From positions 1,488,001 through 1,552,000 of the forward strand of contig NZ_OZ034983.1 in assembly GCF_964030845.1 (NCBI RefSeq): a stretch of 64,000 nucleotides of DNA. The letters are read 5' to 3'. The notes beneath the pieces were generated by a model. The model ran no database searches, had not been told where the DNA came from, and saw only the letters and a program-made list of their open reading frames with translations. Source of the stretch: Candidatus Fukatsuia endosymbiont of Tuberolachnus salignus. Its GTDB lineage: Bacteria; Pseudomonadota; Gammaproteobacteria; Enterobacterales; Enterobacteriaceae. Shown here one piece after another: positions 25,744 to 35,852 of this stretch. Made by a program: the position numbers and the translations under genes. The number at the start of each line of letters is the position of its first letter. The first letter of the stretch is position 1.

Positions 25744-27393
25744 TCAGGACTCCCAGTTTTTACGACCAAAACCACAGGTGATCGGATAACGTCGATCTTT
25801 ACCAAAATCACGGCTGGTAATACGAGGGCCGATAGCGGATTGACGTCGTTTGTGTTCGTTGATATCGACCAATCGGATCACGTTACGTACCGTCGCTTCG
25901 TCATAACGGCCTGTGACATCACACGCGATCAAATCGGCAACAGACTCATCTCGCTCGATATAGCCTTCAAGAATGCCATCCAAAATATCGTAAGGGGGTA
26001 ATTTGTCCTGGTCGAGCTGCTTAGGTGCCAACTCCGCCGAAGGAGGACGATCAATGACTTCCTGTGGGATCACTTTCATTACGCTAAGAGAATTACGGTA
26101 TTCAGCTAATTTGAATACCAAAGTTTTCGGTACATCTTTCAGTACATCAAAACCGCCAGCCATATCACCATACAAGGTGGAATAACCGACAGCGAGTTCA
26201 CTTTTATTACCGGTTGTCAATACAATACTACCGAATTTATTGGATAACGCCATCAACAACATGCCACGGCAACGCGCCTGTAAATTTTCTTCTGTAGTAT
26301 CCACCGGTTTGTCTGCAAATAGCGGGGCTAATTGTGCCATAAAAGCATTGAACATTGGCTCGATGGAAAGTACATCAAATTTAATGCCTTGTGTTTCAGC
26401 CTGCTGTTGCGCACATTTTATGCTTAATTCTGACGTGTGGCGAGATGGCATCATCACGGCATGAACCTTTTCTTTACCCAACGCATCAACAGCAATGGCC
26501 AAGGTCAGCGCTGAATCTATACCACCAGATAAGCCAAGTAATGCGCCTTTAAAGCCATTTTTGCTGACATAATCACTGACTGCCATTACCAATGCTTGAT
26601 ATTCCCCGGCAAAGGGCTCGGTTGCACAGCCTACCGCGGGTTTCTGCATCGGTATGATATCCAGATCTTTTAGTTGACATAGGGTAGTTTGCTCAGCAAA
26701 GGCAGCGAGGTGGTGTGTAATTTGACCTTGTGCATCAAATACTTTCGAACAGCCATCAAAAATGAGATCATCTTGTCCCCCCATCTGGTTGAGATAGACC
26801 AATGGCAATTTAGTACGCTGACAATGACCGACCAGTAGTTGATTGCGAATATAAGGTTTTTCACGGTGATAAGGGGAGGCGTTGATCGACAACAGTATTT
26901 CTGCACCTGCTGCTTTCACCGCATCCACTGGCGCAGGAGACCAAATATCTTCACAAATTAGCATCCCCAAGCGATAACCTTTTAGCTCAATGACACAACT
27001 TTGGCTACCTGGCGTAAAATAGCGTTTTTCATCAAAAACACCATGATTTGGCAGTGATTGCTTAAAATAACGATCAAGTAATTTCCCTGCTGAGAATACC
27101 GATAACGCATTGTATAATTTTTCGCCTTCACGCCATGGATGTCCTACCATAATGGCAATCTGCAAAGAAGCCTGCTGTAATAGTGGTAACTGATCGACAC
27201 AACGCTGATAAAAATCGCTTCGTAATAAAAGGTCTTCTGGTGGATAACCACACAATGCCAGTTCAGAGAACATGACTAAATCAGCTTTTCCCTGTTGTTG
27301 AGTCACGATTTGCAACATACGCTCAGTGTTACCTTCAATATCACCAACCAACCAGTTAAGCTGGGCTAATACAATAGACAGTGATTTGCTCAT
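25744..27393 (-). CDS. nadE: Glutamine-dependent NAD+ synthetase
   Basis: 549 aa, two-domain enzyme. Residues about 1-260 are a nitrilase-type glutaminase with the Glu-Lys-Cys triad in FSELALCGYPPEDLL, LPNHGVFDEKRYF and LICEDIWSP. Residues about 270-549 are the ATP-pyrophosphatase synthetase with LGLSGGIDSALT and TGNKSELAVGYSTLYGDMAGGF. It amidates deamido-NAD using ammonia channelled from glutamine. E. coli has only a short ammonia-dependent enzyme, so this longer form is the variant type found in other gamma-proteobacteria. It lies between glrR and glnB, linking NAD synthesis to nitrogen-control genes. Confidence 0.95.
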   Translation of the reverse strand: MSKSLSIVLAQLNWLVGDIEGNTERMLQIVTQQQGKADLVMFSELALCGYPPEDLLLRSDFYQRCVDQLPLLQQASLQIAIMVGHPWREGEKLYNALSVFSAGKLLDRYFKQSLPNHGVFDEKRYFTPGSQSCVIELKGYRLGMLICEDIWSPAPVDAVKAAGAEILLSINASPYHREKPYIRNQLLVGHCQRTKLPLVYLNQMGGQDDLIFDGCSKVFDAQGQITHHLAAFAEQTTLCQLKDLDIIPMQKPAVGCATEPFAGEYQALVMAVSDYVSKNGFKGALLGLSGGIDSALTLAIAVDALGKEKVHAVMMPSRHTSELSIKCAQQQAETQGIKFDVLSIEPMFNAFMAQLAPLFADKPVDTTEENLQARCRGMLLMALSNKFGSIVLTTGNKSELAVGYSTLYGDMAGGFDVLKDVPKTLVFKLAEYRNSLSVMKVIPQEVIDRPPSAELAPKQLDQDKLPPYDILDGILEGYIERDESVADLIACDVTGRYDEATVRNVIRLVDINEHKRRQSAIGPRITSRDFGKDRRYPITCGFGRKNWES

Positions 27394-27433
27394 ATCGATT
27401 CCGATCCCTTCATGCGATAATTGTTAATAAACG

Positions 27434-28771
27434 TTATTCTTTAAAATCGTTGCTGTCTAGTTGATGACGTGCCAGAAATTTGTAAAACTCAGTACGGTTG
27501 CGTCCAGCCATATGTGCCGCCTGAGCCACGTTACCTTTGGTAATCTGTAAAAGCTTACGTAAATAATTCAATTCGAATTGATTACGTGCTTCAACGAAAG
27601 TAGGTAAAACGGTATTTTCCCCCGCCAACGCCTGTTCGACTAAAGCTTCATTGATAACCGGAGCCGATGTCAGCGCGACACATTGTTCAATTACATTCAC
27701 CAACTGGCGCACATTACCCGGCCAGCGGGCGCTCATCAGCCGTTTCATGGCATCAGTCGAGAAATTACACACAAAAGGTTTATGCCGCTTGGCCGCCTGA
27801 CGTAACAGATGATTAGCCAACAATGGAATGTCTTCCGATCGTTCGTTTAATGCCGGTAGATTCAAATTAACAACGTTTAAACGATAGTAGAGATCTTCAC
27901 GAAATGTATTTCTGAGCATGGCTTTCGGTAGATCACAATGGGTCGCAGAAATAATGCGTACATTAATATCAATATCCTTATTGCTGCCTAGTGGGCGAAC
28001 TTTACGTTCCTGTAACACACGTAATAATTTAACTTGCAAGGATAAGGGCATATCGCCGATCTCATCGAGGAACAAAGTTCCGCCTTGTGCGGCTTGAAAT
28101 AAACCTTCACGGTGGCTCATGGCACCCGTAAAAGCCCCTTTGGCATGACCAAATAATTCCGATTCCAGTAATTGTTCTGGCAATGCGCCACAGTTGATGG
28201 CGATAAAGGCTTTTTTAGCGCGTGGGCTAGCAGCATGAATGGCTTGCGCCAACACTTCTTTGCCACTACCACTTGAACCATTGATCAAAACACTGACATC
28301 TGATTGTGCCACCATTCGCGCCTGTTCCAGCAAACGTAACATTAATGGGCTGCGAGTGACGATATTTTCACGCCATGTTTCCTCACCCAGTGGATGCGAC
28401 AACTCAAGTGCGGCATTAATCGCCTTGTATAAGGCGTCACGATCGACCGGTTTGGTAAGAAAACTAAATACCCCTTGCTGAGTCGCCGCCACTGCATCAG
28501 GAATAGAGCCATGAGCTGTCAAAATAATGACCGGCATTCCTGGCTGGAATTTTTGCACTTCAGCGAAGAGTGCCATGCCGTCCATCTCGTCCATCCGTAA
28601 ATCACTGATAACCAGATCAACTTGCTCTCGTATCAATAAACGCAAAGCCTCTTGACCATTTTCCGCTGTTGCGACCTGAAATCCTTCACTTCTTAAGCGC
28701 ATACCTAGCAGTTTTAACAGGCTGGGATCATCATCGACCAGCAGTAATTTGGCTGTTTTACATGCTGTCAT
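27434..28771 (-). CDS. glrR: Sigma-54-dependent response regulator GlrR (YfhA)
   Basis: 445 aa. Receiver domain with the phosphoacceptor aspartate in VISDLRMDEMDG; AAA+ sigma-54 activation domain with Walker A NGSSGSGKEVLA, GAFTGA loop (HAKGAFTGAMSH) and Walker B TLFLDEIGDMP; Fis-type HTH at the C-terminus (GNVAQAAHMAGRNRTEFYKFL). Partner of GlrK; in E. coli it activates the small RNA gene glmY and rpoE. Its start overlaps the end of qseG by 14 nt, pointing to translational coupling. Confidence 0.96.
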   Translation of the reverse strand: MTACKTAKLLLVDDDPSLLKLLGMRLRSEGFQVATAENGQEALRLLIREQVDLVISDLRMDEMDGMALFAEVQKFQPGMPVIILTAHGSIPDAVAATQQGVFSFLTKPVDRDALYKAINAALELSHPLGEETWRENIVTRSPLMLRLLEQARMVAQSDVSVLINGSSGSGKEVLAQAIHAASPRAKKAFIAINCGALPEQLLESELFGHAKGAFTGAMSHREGLFQAAQGGTLFLDEIGDMPLSLQVKLLRVLQERKVRPLGSNKDIDINVRIISATHCDLPKAMLRNTFREDLYYRLNVVNLNLPALNERSEDIPLLANHLLRQAAKRHKPFVCNFSTDAMKRLMSARWPGNVRQLVNVIEQCVALTSAPVINEALVEQALAGENTVLPTFVEARNQFELNYLRKLLQITKGNVAQAAHMAGRNRTEFYKFLARHQLDSNDFKE

Positions 28772-29507
28772 CCGATTGGTGCTCCTTATTGAGGACAGGT
28801 AGTGTTGTGGGATCTGTTGTAGGTGTTGTTTGAGTGGATGGTTTTGTTTCTACCCGTAAGGTATTCTGCAACTGTTTTCGGGAAGAAAGCTGGCGTTCAA
28901 TATCTGTCAAATTCTCCAGTTTATTTTTGGTATTCTGCAGGTTGTACTTAAGCTGTGCCAGATTTTCACGGAGACGATCAATCTGGTTATCTGATTCGTT
29001 TTGCAAACGTTGATAACGGATCCGTGCTTCCGCTAAAGCGATCTGTAACATTTGCCGTTTATGCCATAGCTGGACTAACTGACGGACGGTGTTAGGGATC
29101 AATGGGCTGTAATCTTGTAGCTGTTCAACAATTTTTCTCCGTTCGTCTAATGCAGGATCGGCGTTAGCAATCAAAATGCCTTGTTTAAACGCGGTTGACC
29201 AAGAAATATTCGATAAATTGTTCGCTAGACTACGTGCTTGTATTGATCTTAGAGGTTCGGCACAATCCATTGCCTGTAACCAAAATGATGGATTTTCCAG
29301 CGTTTTTTTATCATCGAGACTCCATAGCATATCGCATTGAGCGACATGTTCATCGATAATCTTATTTTCTGAGGTATCCGATTCGGTTTGGGAAGTACTG
29401 CCATCGACAATGTGGCCCGTACATCCATTCAACAAAAGCGGGATCAGTAATAAACGTAACGCAAATGCAGTTTTTTTCAAAAAGCGGTTAGCAAACCATC
29501 TGTACAT
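28758..29507 (-). CDS. qseG: Lipoprotein QseG (YfhG)
   Basis: 249 aa. Type II signal peptide with lipobox LLLNGC (Cys29), so it is lipidated and probably outer-membrane bound. The middle and C-terminal parts form an alpha-helical coiled coil (NLAQLKYNLQNTKNKLENL region). It modulates the GlrK/QseE kinase. Middle gene of the glrK-qseG-glrR operon. The Ser/Thr/Pro-rich C-terminal tail is low complexity and variable. Confidence 0.9.
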   Translation of the reverse strand: MYRWFANRFLKKTAFALRLLLIPLLLNGCTGHIVDGSTSQTESDTSENKIIDEHVAQCDMLWSLDDKKTLENPSFWLQAMDCAEPLRSIQARSLANNLSNISWSTAFKQGILIANADPALDERRKIVEQLQDYSPLIPNTVRQLVQLWHKRQMLQIALAEARIRYQRLQNESDNQIDRLRENLAQLKYNLQNTKNKLENLTDIERQLSSRKQLQNTLRVETKPSTQTTPTTDPTTLPVLNKEHQSDDSM

Positions 29508-29540
29508 TATCTTATGTTACTCTTAGTTTATATTCTCAGC

Positions 29541-30974
29541 TTAATTTTCAGAGCGCAATGGCAATTCAATACGGAAACAGACTGCTGCATAATCCACTGT
29601 GACCAGTTGCAGACTGCCTTGCATACGTTTGATGCAATCTTGAGCGATACTCAGGCCTAGCCCACTTCCCTTAACTGCTCCTTTACGTTGATGACTTCCC
29701 TGAAAAAAAGGTTCAAATATCATGGTTTTTTCTGTTAGAGGAATGGCATCGCCACTGTTAGCAACATCAATTTGTATACGATTACCTAATTTCCGGCTGC
29801 ATAGCCAAATATCACCGGATCCTTCACCGTAGTGCACTGCATTGGAATAGAGATTATCAAGCACACGTATTAACAGTGTCGGTTCTGCCCAACAACTCTC
29901 AGTTTGTAGATCCACTTGGGTACGGATCATTTTCGCGCGCGCAGGAAGACTGTGGGCAGCGATCACTCTATCCATTATCGTTGTTAGCTGAATATTCTCA
30001 TGTTTTCCCGAGCCATCCGCCCATTTACGATTATAATCTAAAAGTTGTTCGATGAGTTGCTGTAAATGGCTGCTGCTGTTATCTAAAATCGCCACTATTT
30101 CTTTTTGATCCTGAGTCAATGACCCCGCGACTTCATCTGCCAGCAACGCTGTTCCTTCACGCATACTCGCTAGGGGAGTTTTTAGTTCGTGTGAAATATG
30201 TCGCAGGAATTCATGTCGTTGCGATTCCAGCCAGGCTAAGCGTTCACTTAACCAAAGGATGCGTTGTGCCAATGAACGTAGTTCACTGGGCCCGGTAAAT
30301 AACCGTGTATTTTCCAATGAACGTCCCTCCCCAAGGTAATTAATCATCCTCTCTATTCCCTTAACGGGATCAATAATCATACGAGTAAACAGTATGACTA
30401 ACATCACACTGAGCAAAAACAGCAACAGCGACTGCCAGCCAAAAAACTTTCCGCGTGCGGCGATATCTTGTTGTAATTTCTGGCCACGTGCGAAAATGAC
30501 GTCACGAGTAGCTTGCCCCATTTCAGCATTAGCATGGGAAAATTTTTCTAATTGTATCGATGCTTGAGGCAAAGGTTCACTGTGTTGACAGTGTATTTCA
30601 GTTAGCTGGTCGAATAATTCACGTAGAGTCTGATAATAACGGGTATCGGGTAAAATAGTTGCGTGGGTATTTAGCATCTGATCATACTGCTTACGTTGAC
30701 TCTGATAGAGTGTCGCGAGGGTTACATCATCTAGTACGCAGTATTGACGATAGCTACGCTCCATTTCGAGGGCGATACTGGTCATTGCTTCACTACGTCG
30801 GGCATCTGCTAGCACTGTGTGGTTAATATCCGCTGCCTGGCTACTAAGATGATCCAAGCTTTGGTAGGCTTGATACGCCAACACCAGTAAAGGCAGTAGC
30901 ACTAACAAGAATGCCATCAAGACTAACTGGCGTAACGAACGTGGAAATAAGCGCACTTTTTTTAACAAAATCAT
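29541..30974 (-). CDS. glrK: Sensor histidine kinase GlrK (QseE/YfhK)
   Basis: 477 aa. N-terminal transmembrane helix (LVLMAFLLVLLPLLVLAY, about 17-34), periplasmic helical sensor, second helix near 178-198, HAMP, then HisKA with the phosphorylated histidine in LRHISHELKTPLASM. The HATPase domain has the N box LDNLYSNAVHYG and G boxes FEPFFQG and GSGLGLSIAQDC. First gene of the glrK-qseG-glrR operon. In E. coli purL lies upstream; here there is a repeat element and then ompX, so synteny breaks. Confidence 0.95.
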   Translation of the reverse strand: MILLKKVRLFPRSLRQLVLMAFLLVLLPLLVLAYQAYQSLDHLSSQAADINHTVLADARRSEAMTSIALEMERSYRQYCVLDDVTLATLYQSQRKQYDQMLNTHATILPDTRYYQTLRELFDQLTEIHCQHSEPLPQASIQLEKFSHANAEMGQATRDVIFARGQKLQQDIAARGKFFGWQSLLLFLLSVMLVILFTRMIIDPVKGIERMINYLGEGRSLENTRLFTGPSELRSLAQRILWLSERLAWLESQRHEFLRHISHELKTPLASMREGTALLADEVAGSLTQDQKEIVAILDNSSSHLQQLIEQLLDYNRKWADGSGKHENIQLTTIMDRVIAAHSLPARAKMIRTQVDLQTESCWAEPTLLIRVLDNLYSNAVHYGEGSGDIWLCSRKLGNRIQIDVANSGDAIPLTEKTMIFEPFFQGSHQRKGAVKGSGLGLSIAQDCIKRMQGSLQLVTVDYAAVCFRIELPLRSEN

Positions 30975-31014
30975 CTGATTAGCTACCGATGTTACCCTGT
31001 CCTTAAATTTTGAG

Positions 31015-31184
31015 GAGCCTATTCGAAATCTCTTGTGCTCGCCGTATTTTGGTCAAGTAATTCGTCAAAAACGTGCTCAAATGCTCATTTACTCTCTTTT
31101 GTTGTATACTTAGAGAATAGACTGCGTTTTTTCGCCCGTTTTTTCCTCTTTCGAGCATAGCGAAAAAGATTTGAAACAGACTCT
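31015..31184. repeat. Dispersed repeat family A, complete copy
   Basis: 170-bp element with imperfect terminal inverted repeats: GAGCCTATTCGAAATCT at the left and, inverted, GAGTCTGTTTCAAATCT at the right. It closely matches 54176-54323. A second left-end fragment (GAGCCTATTCCAAATC) starts at 31188. It carries no gene and looks like a MITE. The remainder of the glrK-ompX gap (31,204-31,505) is AT-rich promoter DNA. Confidence 0.8.
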
Positions 31185-31505
31185 TAGAGCCTATTCCAAA
31201 TCCATCAGGGCTTCTGAGTGTACACAAGACTTCTTGCCGAGTACATGAAGATTACCGGTGTCGAGTCGCCTGGCTGACAGTGCTATAAACGACAAAATCA
31301 TCAAAAATTTTTGTGAATTGCAGATATAATTTTCTTATTTTTATGCAATAAAAACCTAATTATTTTAATAAGATAACTTAATTTGATAATATTTGTTACA
31401 GCAAACGTATCATCGGGCAATAAAATAAGTTATATAGTCCCCCTGATAGTTTGTTATATTTTTACTGTTTTCTTACATTATTTGAATGGGTGTCTTGAGG
31501 TGGTT

Positions 31506-32030
31506 ATGAAAAAAGTAACATGTTTTTCAGCTGTGGCAGCGTTGGTTTTTACGGTAGTCGCAGGTAGTGCGCTCGCTAATCAAACTACGGTTTCTGGTGG
31601 TTATGCTCAAAGTGATTACCAAGGGGTGGTAAACAAAGCCAAGGGTTTGAATTTGAAACTCTACCAGGAATGGGATGATTCTCCATTGGGTGCCATCGGT
31701 TCTTTCACTCATACTGAAAAGAGCGGCTTTGGTGGTGCACCAGGTTACAACAAGATGCAATATAACTCGATTGCCGTAGGTCCTGCTTACCGTATTAGCG
31801 ACTGGGCCAGTGTTTATGGCCTGCTTGGCGTTGGTCACGGGCGTTTCTCTAATAATTCTCTGAAGGATGGTAATGACAAGCGCAGTAACAGCGATTACGG
31901 TGTTACTTACGGTGCTGGTTTACAATTCAACCCAATGCAAAATGTTGCTCTGGATTTCTCTTACGAGAAAAGCCGTATCCGAAGTGTTGATATCGGTACT
32001 TTTGTTGTTGGCGCAGGCTATACCTTTTAA
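31506..32030 (+). CDS. ompX: Outer membrane protein OmpX (Ail/Lom family)
   Basis: 174 aa from the ATG at 31506, preceded by TTGAGGTGG; the frame is open further upstream, but that part is not OmpX-like. Signal peptide 1-23 ending GSALA. Eight-stranded barrel with VSGGYAQSDYQG, SPLGAIGSFTHTEKS, GPAYRISDWASVYGL and the closing FSYEKSRIRSVDIGTFVVGAGYTF ending in Phe. E. coli OmpX is 171 aa. Ail relatives in Yersinia mediate adhesion and serum resistance; the overall match here is to OmpX. A strong terminator follows. Confidence 0.94.
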   Translation: MKKVTCFSAVAALVFTVVAGSALANQTTVSGGYAQSDYQGVVNKAKGLNLKLYQEWDDSPLGAIGSFTHTEKSGFGGAPGYNKMQYNSIAVGPAYRISDWASVYGLLGVGHGRFSNNSLKDGNDKRSNSDYGVTYGAGLQFNPMQNVALDFSYEKSRIRSVDIGTFVVGAGYTF

Positions 32031-32106
32031 TAGGATAATATCGTTTTAATGGCTGTTGATAGCTTTGTATTGTTATTGGTATCAGGCTTCTTGTGAAATT
32101 CCTAAC

Positions 32107-32133
32107 AAAAAATCCGCCGTTTGGCGGATTTTT
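32107..32133 (+). terminator. Rho-independent terminator after ompX
   Basis: AAAAAATCCGCC, loop GTTT, GGCGGATTTTT. A strong GC stem with A and T tracts, 77 nt after the ompX stop. Confidence 0.9.
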
Positions 32134-32206
32134 AATGGGGATTGTGGCATAATCCGCGTAAAATAATATTCCTAATTTTTCAGTTAGTTAATCGAGAGTG
32201 GTCGCT

Positions 32207-33787
32207 GTGCTAAGTACTAACAATATCACCATGCAGTTTGGCAGTAAGCCATTGTTTGAAAATATTTCTGTTAAATTCTCTGGTGGCCACCGCTACGGGC
32301 TGATTGGTGCCAATGGATGTGGTAAATCTACCTTAATGAAGATCCTCGGTGGTGATTTAGTACCGAGCAATGGTAATGTTTCCCTCGATCCTAATGAACG
32401 TTTGGGTAAATTGCGTCAGGATCAATTCGCGTTTGAAAAATACAGCGTGATCGATACCGTGATTATGGGACATGGGGCACTGTGGTTAGTCAAGGCCGAG
32501 CGTGACCGCATTTACGCTTTGACTGAAATGAGCGAAGAAGATGGCTATAAAGCGGCTGATCTGGAAGCTTCCTACGGTGAAATGGATGGCTACAGTGCTG
32601 AAGCACGTGCTGGTGAGTTATTGCTTGGTGTTGGTATTCCTCTTGAGCAACATTATGGTTTGATGAGTGATGTCGCTCCTGGCTGGAAGCTTCGGGTATT
32701 GCTAGCACAGGCTTTGTTTGCTGATCCTGATATTTTGTTACTCGATGAACCCACCAATAACCTCGATATCGATACCATCCGCTGGCTGGAGCAAATATTA
32801 AACGAGCGTAACAGTACCATGATCATTATTTCTCATGATCGTCATTTTCTCAATATGGTTTGCACTCACATGGTAGATCTGGATTACGGTGAGTTACGTG
32901 TCTATCCAGGCAACTATGATGAATATATGACTGCGGCGACTCAGGCTCGTGAGCGTTTGTTGTCAGATGTCGCTAAGAAAAAAGCACAAATTTCCGAATT
33001 GCAATCTTTCGTCAGCCGTTTTAGCGCTAACGCGTCTAAATCCAAACAAGCTACCTCGCGCGCTCGTCAAATTGATAAGATCCAGTTAGATGAAGTGAAA
33101 GTTTCCAGCCGTCAAAATCCCTTTATCCGCTTTGAACAAGATAAGAAATTGTTTCGTAATGCGTTGGAGGTGCAAGAACTCAGTAAAAAATTTGGCCAGC
33201 AAAGCGTGTTCAATAACCTCGAGTTGAGGGTTGAAGTTGGCGAAAAAGTCGCTATTTTGGGCACTAACGGTATCGGTAAATCGACCTTACTGAAAACCCT
33301 GATTGGCGAGCTTACCGCTGATGCAGGTACGGTAAAATGGTCAGAGAACAGTAAAATTGGCTATTACGCACAGGATCACGCCAGTGATTTTGCGGTTGAT
33401 TTGACGGTATTTGACTGGATGAGCCAGTGGAAACAAGAAAAAGATGATGAGCAGGTGGTGCGTAGTACACTCGGGCGTTTGCTGTTTAGTCAGGACGATA
33501 TTAAGAAAAAAGTGAGTGTGCTGTCTGGTGGTGAAAAGGGGCGTATGCTCTTTGGTAAATTGATGATGATGAAGCCAAATATTCTGGTGATGGATGAGCC
33601 AACGAATCATTTAGATATGGAATCTATAGAAGCTGCGAATATGGCATTAGAAATGTATGAAGGCACGCTACTTTTTGTTTCTCATGACCGTGAATTTGTT
33701 AGCTCATTGGCAACGCGAGTTATTGAAATGACTCAAGATAAAATTATCGATTTTAGAGGTAACTATGAAGATTATCTGTGCAGTTAA
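32207..33787 (+). CDS. ybiT: ABC-F ATPase YbiT
   Basis: 526 aa from the GTG at 32207, chosen because GAGAGTGG precedes it and the protein then aligns as (M)LSTNNITMQFGSKPLF with E. coli YbiT (530 aa); a GTG 9 nt upstream is possible. Soluble translation-linked ABC-F protein. Walker A GANGCGKST and GTNGIGKST; Walker B LLLDEPTNNLD and LVMDEPTNHLD; signature LSGGEKGRMLF; linker with SRFSANASKSKQATSRARQ. No transmembrane segment. Confidence 0.94.
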   Translation: MLSTNNITMQFGSKPLFENISVKFSGGHRYGLIGANGCGKSTLMKILGGDLVPSNGNVSLDPNERLGKLRQDQFAFEKYSVIDTVIMGHGALWLVKAERDRIYALTEMSEEDGYKAADLEASYGEMDGYSAEARAGELLLGVGIPLEQHYGLMSDVAPGWKLRVLLAQALFADPDILLLDEPTNNLDIDTIRWLEQILNERNSTMIIISHDRHFLNMVCTHMVDLDYGELRVYPGNYDEYMTAATQARERLLSDVAKKKAQISELQSFVSRFSANASKSKQATSRARQIDKIQLDEVKVSSRQNPFIRFEQDKKLFRNALEVQELSKKFGQQSVFNNLELRVEVGEKVAILGTNGIGKSTLLKTLIGELTADAGTVKWSENSKIGYYAQDHASDFAVDLTVFDWMSQWKQEKDDEQVVRSTLGRLLFSQDDIKKKVSVLSGGEKGRMLFGKLMMMKPNILVMDEPTNHLDMESIEAANMALEMYEGTLLFVSHDREFVSSLATRVIEMTQDKIIDFRGNYEDYLCS

Positions 33788-33893
33788 GCGGTTAAATCCT
33801 GATCAGTATACCCATTATCTTTCATCCTCGGTGTGAGTGACGGTTGTAGTTACTGACTGGACCCGTTTTAAACTGTAGTATTAAGGAATTAGC

Positions 33894-35849
33894 ATGCCCG
33901 TTATTACTTTTCCTGACGGTGGCCAACGTCATTATGACGACGTGGTTTCTGCTTTTGATATCGCTGGTGATATCAGCACCAGTTTAGCGAAGGCTTGTAT
34001 TGCGGCTCAAGTGAACGGTCAACTCGTCGATGCCAGGGATCCCATAAAAGAAGATGCTCAACTTGCGATTATTACAGCTAAAGATGACGAAGGACTGGAG
34101 ATTATCCGTCATTCTTGTGCACATTTATTGGGGCACGCTATTAAGCAACTTTGGCCTGATACCAAAATGGCGATTGGTCCAGTGATAGAACATGGTTTCT
34201 ATTATGATGTTGAGTTAGAGCACCGATTGACACAAGAAGATCTGCTTCTGTTGGAAAAGCGGATGCACGATTTGGCTGCTAAAAATTATGACGTGATTAA
34301 GGAAAAAGTCAGTTGGCAACAAGCTCGTGATATTTTTTCTACACGCAGTGAAAACTATAAAGTCTTGATCCTTGATGAAAATATTGCCCCTGATAGCCAT
34401 CCTGCCTTGTACCGTCATCAAGAATATATTGATATGTGTCGTGGCCCCCATGTGCCAAACATGCGTTTTTGTCACCATTTTAAATTACAAAAAATCTCGG
34501 GTGCTTACTGGCGCGGCGATAGCAAAAACAAAATGCTACAACGCATTTACGGTACCGCATGGGGTGATAAAAAACAGCTCACAGCCTATCTAAAGAGGTT
34601 GGAGGAAGCGGTAAAACGTGATCACCGTAAAATCGGCACACAGCTTGATCTCTATCATGTGCAGGCAGATGCGCCCGGGATGGTCTTTTGGCATGCTGAC
34701 GGTTGGACTCTTTTCCGTGAGCTGGAAAACTTTGTGCGTATCAAGCTTAAAGAGTATCAGTATCAGGAAGTGAAAGGGCCATTTATGATGGACCGCGAAT
34801 TGTGGAAGAAAACGGGTCACTGGGAAAACTATGGTGAACATATGTTTACCACCTCATCGGAAAATCGTGAATACTGCATTAAACCGATGAATTGTCCCGG
34901 GCATGTACAAATTTTCAACCAAGGGAGAAAATCTTACCGTGATTTGCCCCTCCGTATGGCAGAGTTCGGCAGCTGTCACCGCAATGAGCCTTCGGGTGCA
35001 TTGCATGGCTTGATGCGTGTGCGTGGTTTTACACAGGATGATGCTCATATTTTCTGTACAGCAGAGCAAGTACGTGCCGAAGTAAATAGTTGCATCAAGA
35101 TGATCTATGATATGTACAGTGTTTTTGGTTTTAAGACAATTGAGGTTAAACTCTCTACTCGACCAGAAAAGCGTATCGGCAGTGATGAAATTTGGACGGC
35201 TGCTGAGGAAGATTTAGCGGCTTCGTTGGCTGAAAACGGTATCAATTTTGACTTACAGCCAGGCGAAGGGGCATTTTATGGGCCGAAAATTGAATTTACC
35301 TTGCATGATTGTTTGGAGCGTGCATGGCAGTGTGGTACCGTACAACTCGATTTTTCATTGCCGAGTCGTTTGGATGCTTTCTACATCGACGAAGATAACC
35401 AGCGAAAGGTACCTGTGATGATTCATCGGGCTATCTTAGGATCGATGGAGCGTTTCATTGGTATATTGGCTGAAGAATATGCCGGATGCTTTCCTACATG
35501 GCTTGCTCCACTGCAGGTGGTGGTAATGAATATCACCGACGGCCAGGCAGATTATGTCCAAAAGATCAGCCAAAAATTGCAAAATGTAGGCATTCGGGCA
35601 AAAGTAGACTTGAGAAACGAGAAGATTGGCTTTAAAATCCGCGAGCATGTGTTGCGTCGGGTTCCTTACCTGTTTGTTTGTGGCGATAAAGAAGTCGAAT
35701 CGGGTAGGGTTTCGGTTCGTACGCTTGGTATACGTACCCGTAGTGGTGCTTTGCACGATAAAGATTTGGGTTGTCGCGATTTTGGCGTCATTATGGACCA
35801 ACTGCTGACAGAAATTCGCAGCCGTAGTCTTCATCAACTGGAGGAATAA
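33894..35849 (+). CDS. thrS: Threonyl-tRNA synthetase
   Basis: 651 aa (E. coli 642). Class II synthetase: N-terminal TGS domain, editing domain with HSCAHLLGHA and MCRGPHVPNM, catalytic domain with motif 2 (FGSCHRNEPSGALHGLMRVRGFTQDDAH), the zinc cysteine in MNCPGH, and the anticodon-binding domain. The C-terminus has about nine extra residues between VRT and KDLG (LGIRTRSGALHD), probably a small duplication. The first gene of the translation operon; the 106-nt leader probably holds the ThrS autoregulatory operator, though I cannot fold it reliably. Confidence 0.97.
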   Translation: MPVITFPDGGQRHYDDVVSAFDIAGDISTSLAKACIAAQVNGQLVDARDPIKEDAQLAIITAKDDEGLEIIRHSCAHLLGHAIKQLWPDTKMAIGPVIEHGFYYDVELEHRLTQEDLLLLEKRMHDLAAKNYDVIKEKVSWQQARDIFSTRSENYKVLILDENIAPDSHPALYRHQEYIDMCRGPHVPNMRFCHHFKLQKISGAYWRGDSKNKMLQRIYGTAWGDKKQLTAYLKRLEEAVKRDHRKIGTQLDLYHVQADAPGMVFWHADGWTLFRELENFVRIKLKEYQYQEVKGPFMMDRELWKKTGHWENYGEHMFTTSSENREYCIKPMNCPGHVQIFNQGRKSYRDLPLRMAEFGSCHRNEPSGALHGLMRVRGFTQDDAHIFCTAEQVRAEVNSCIKMIYDMYSVFGFKTIEVKLSTRPEKRIGSDEIWTAAEEDLAASLAENGINFDLQPGEGAFYGPKIEFTLHDCLERAWQCGTVQLDFSLPSRLDAFYIDEDNQRKVPVMIHRAILGSMERFIGILAEEYAGCFPTWLAPLQVVVMNITDGQADYVQKISQKLQNVGIRAKVDLRNEKIGFKIREHVLRRVPYLFVCGDKEVESGRVSVRTLGIRTRSGALHDKDLGCRDFGVIMDQLLTEIRSRSLHQLEE

Positions 35850-35852
35850 AGT

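Noticed and set aside
31003..31227. 74-codon minus-strand frame upstream of glrK
   Set aside because: It falls inside the family A repeat; the same bases recur elsewhere without a conserved frame.
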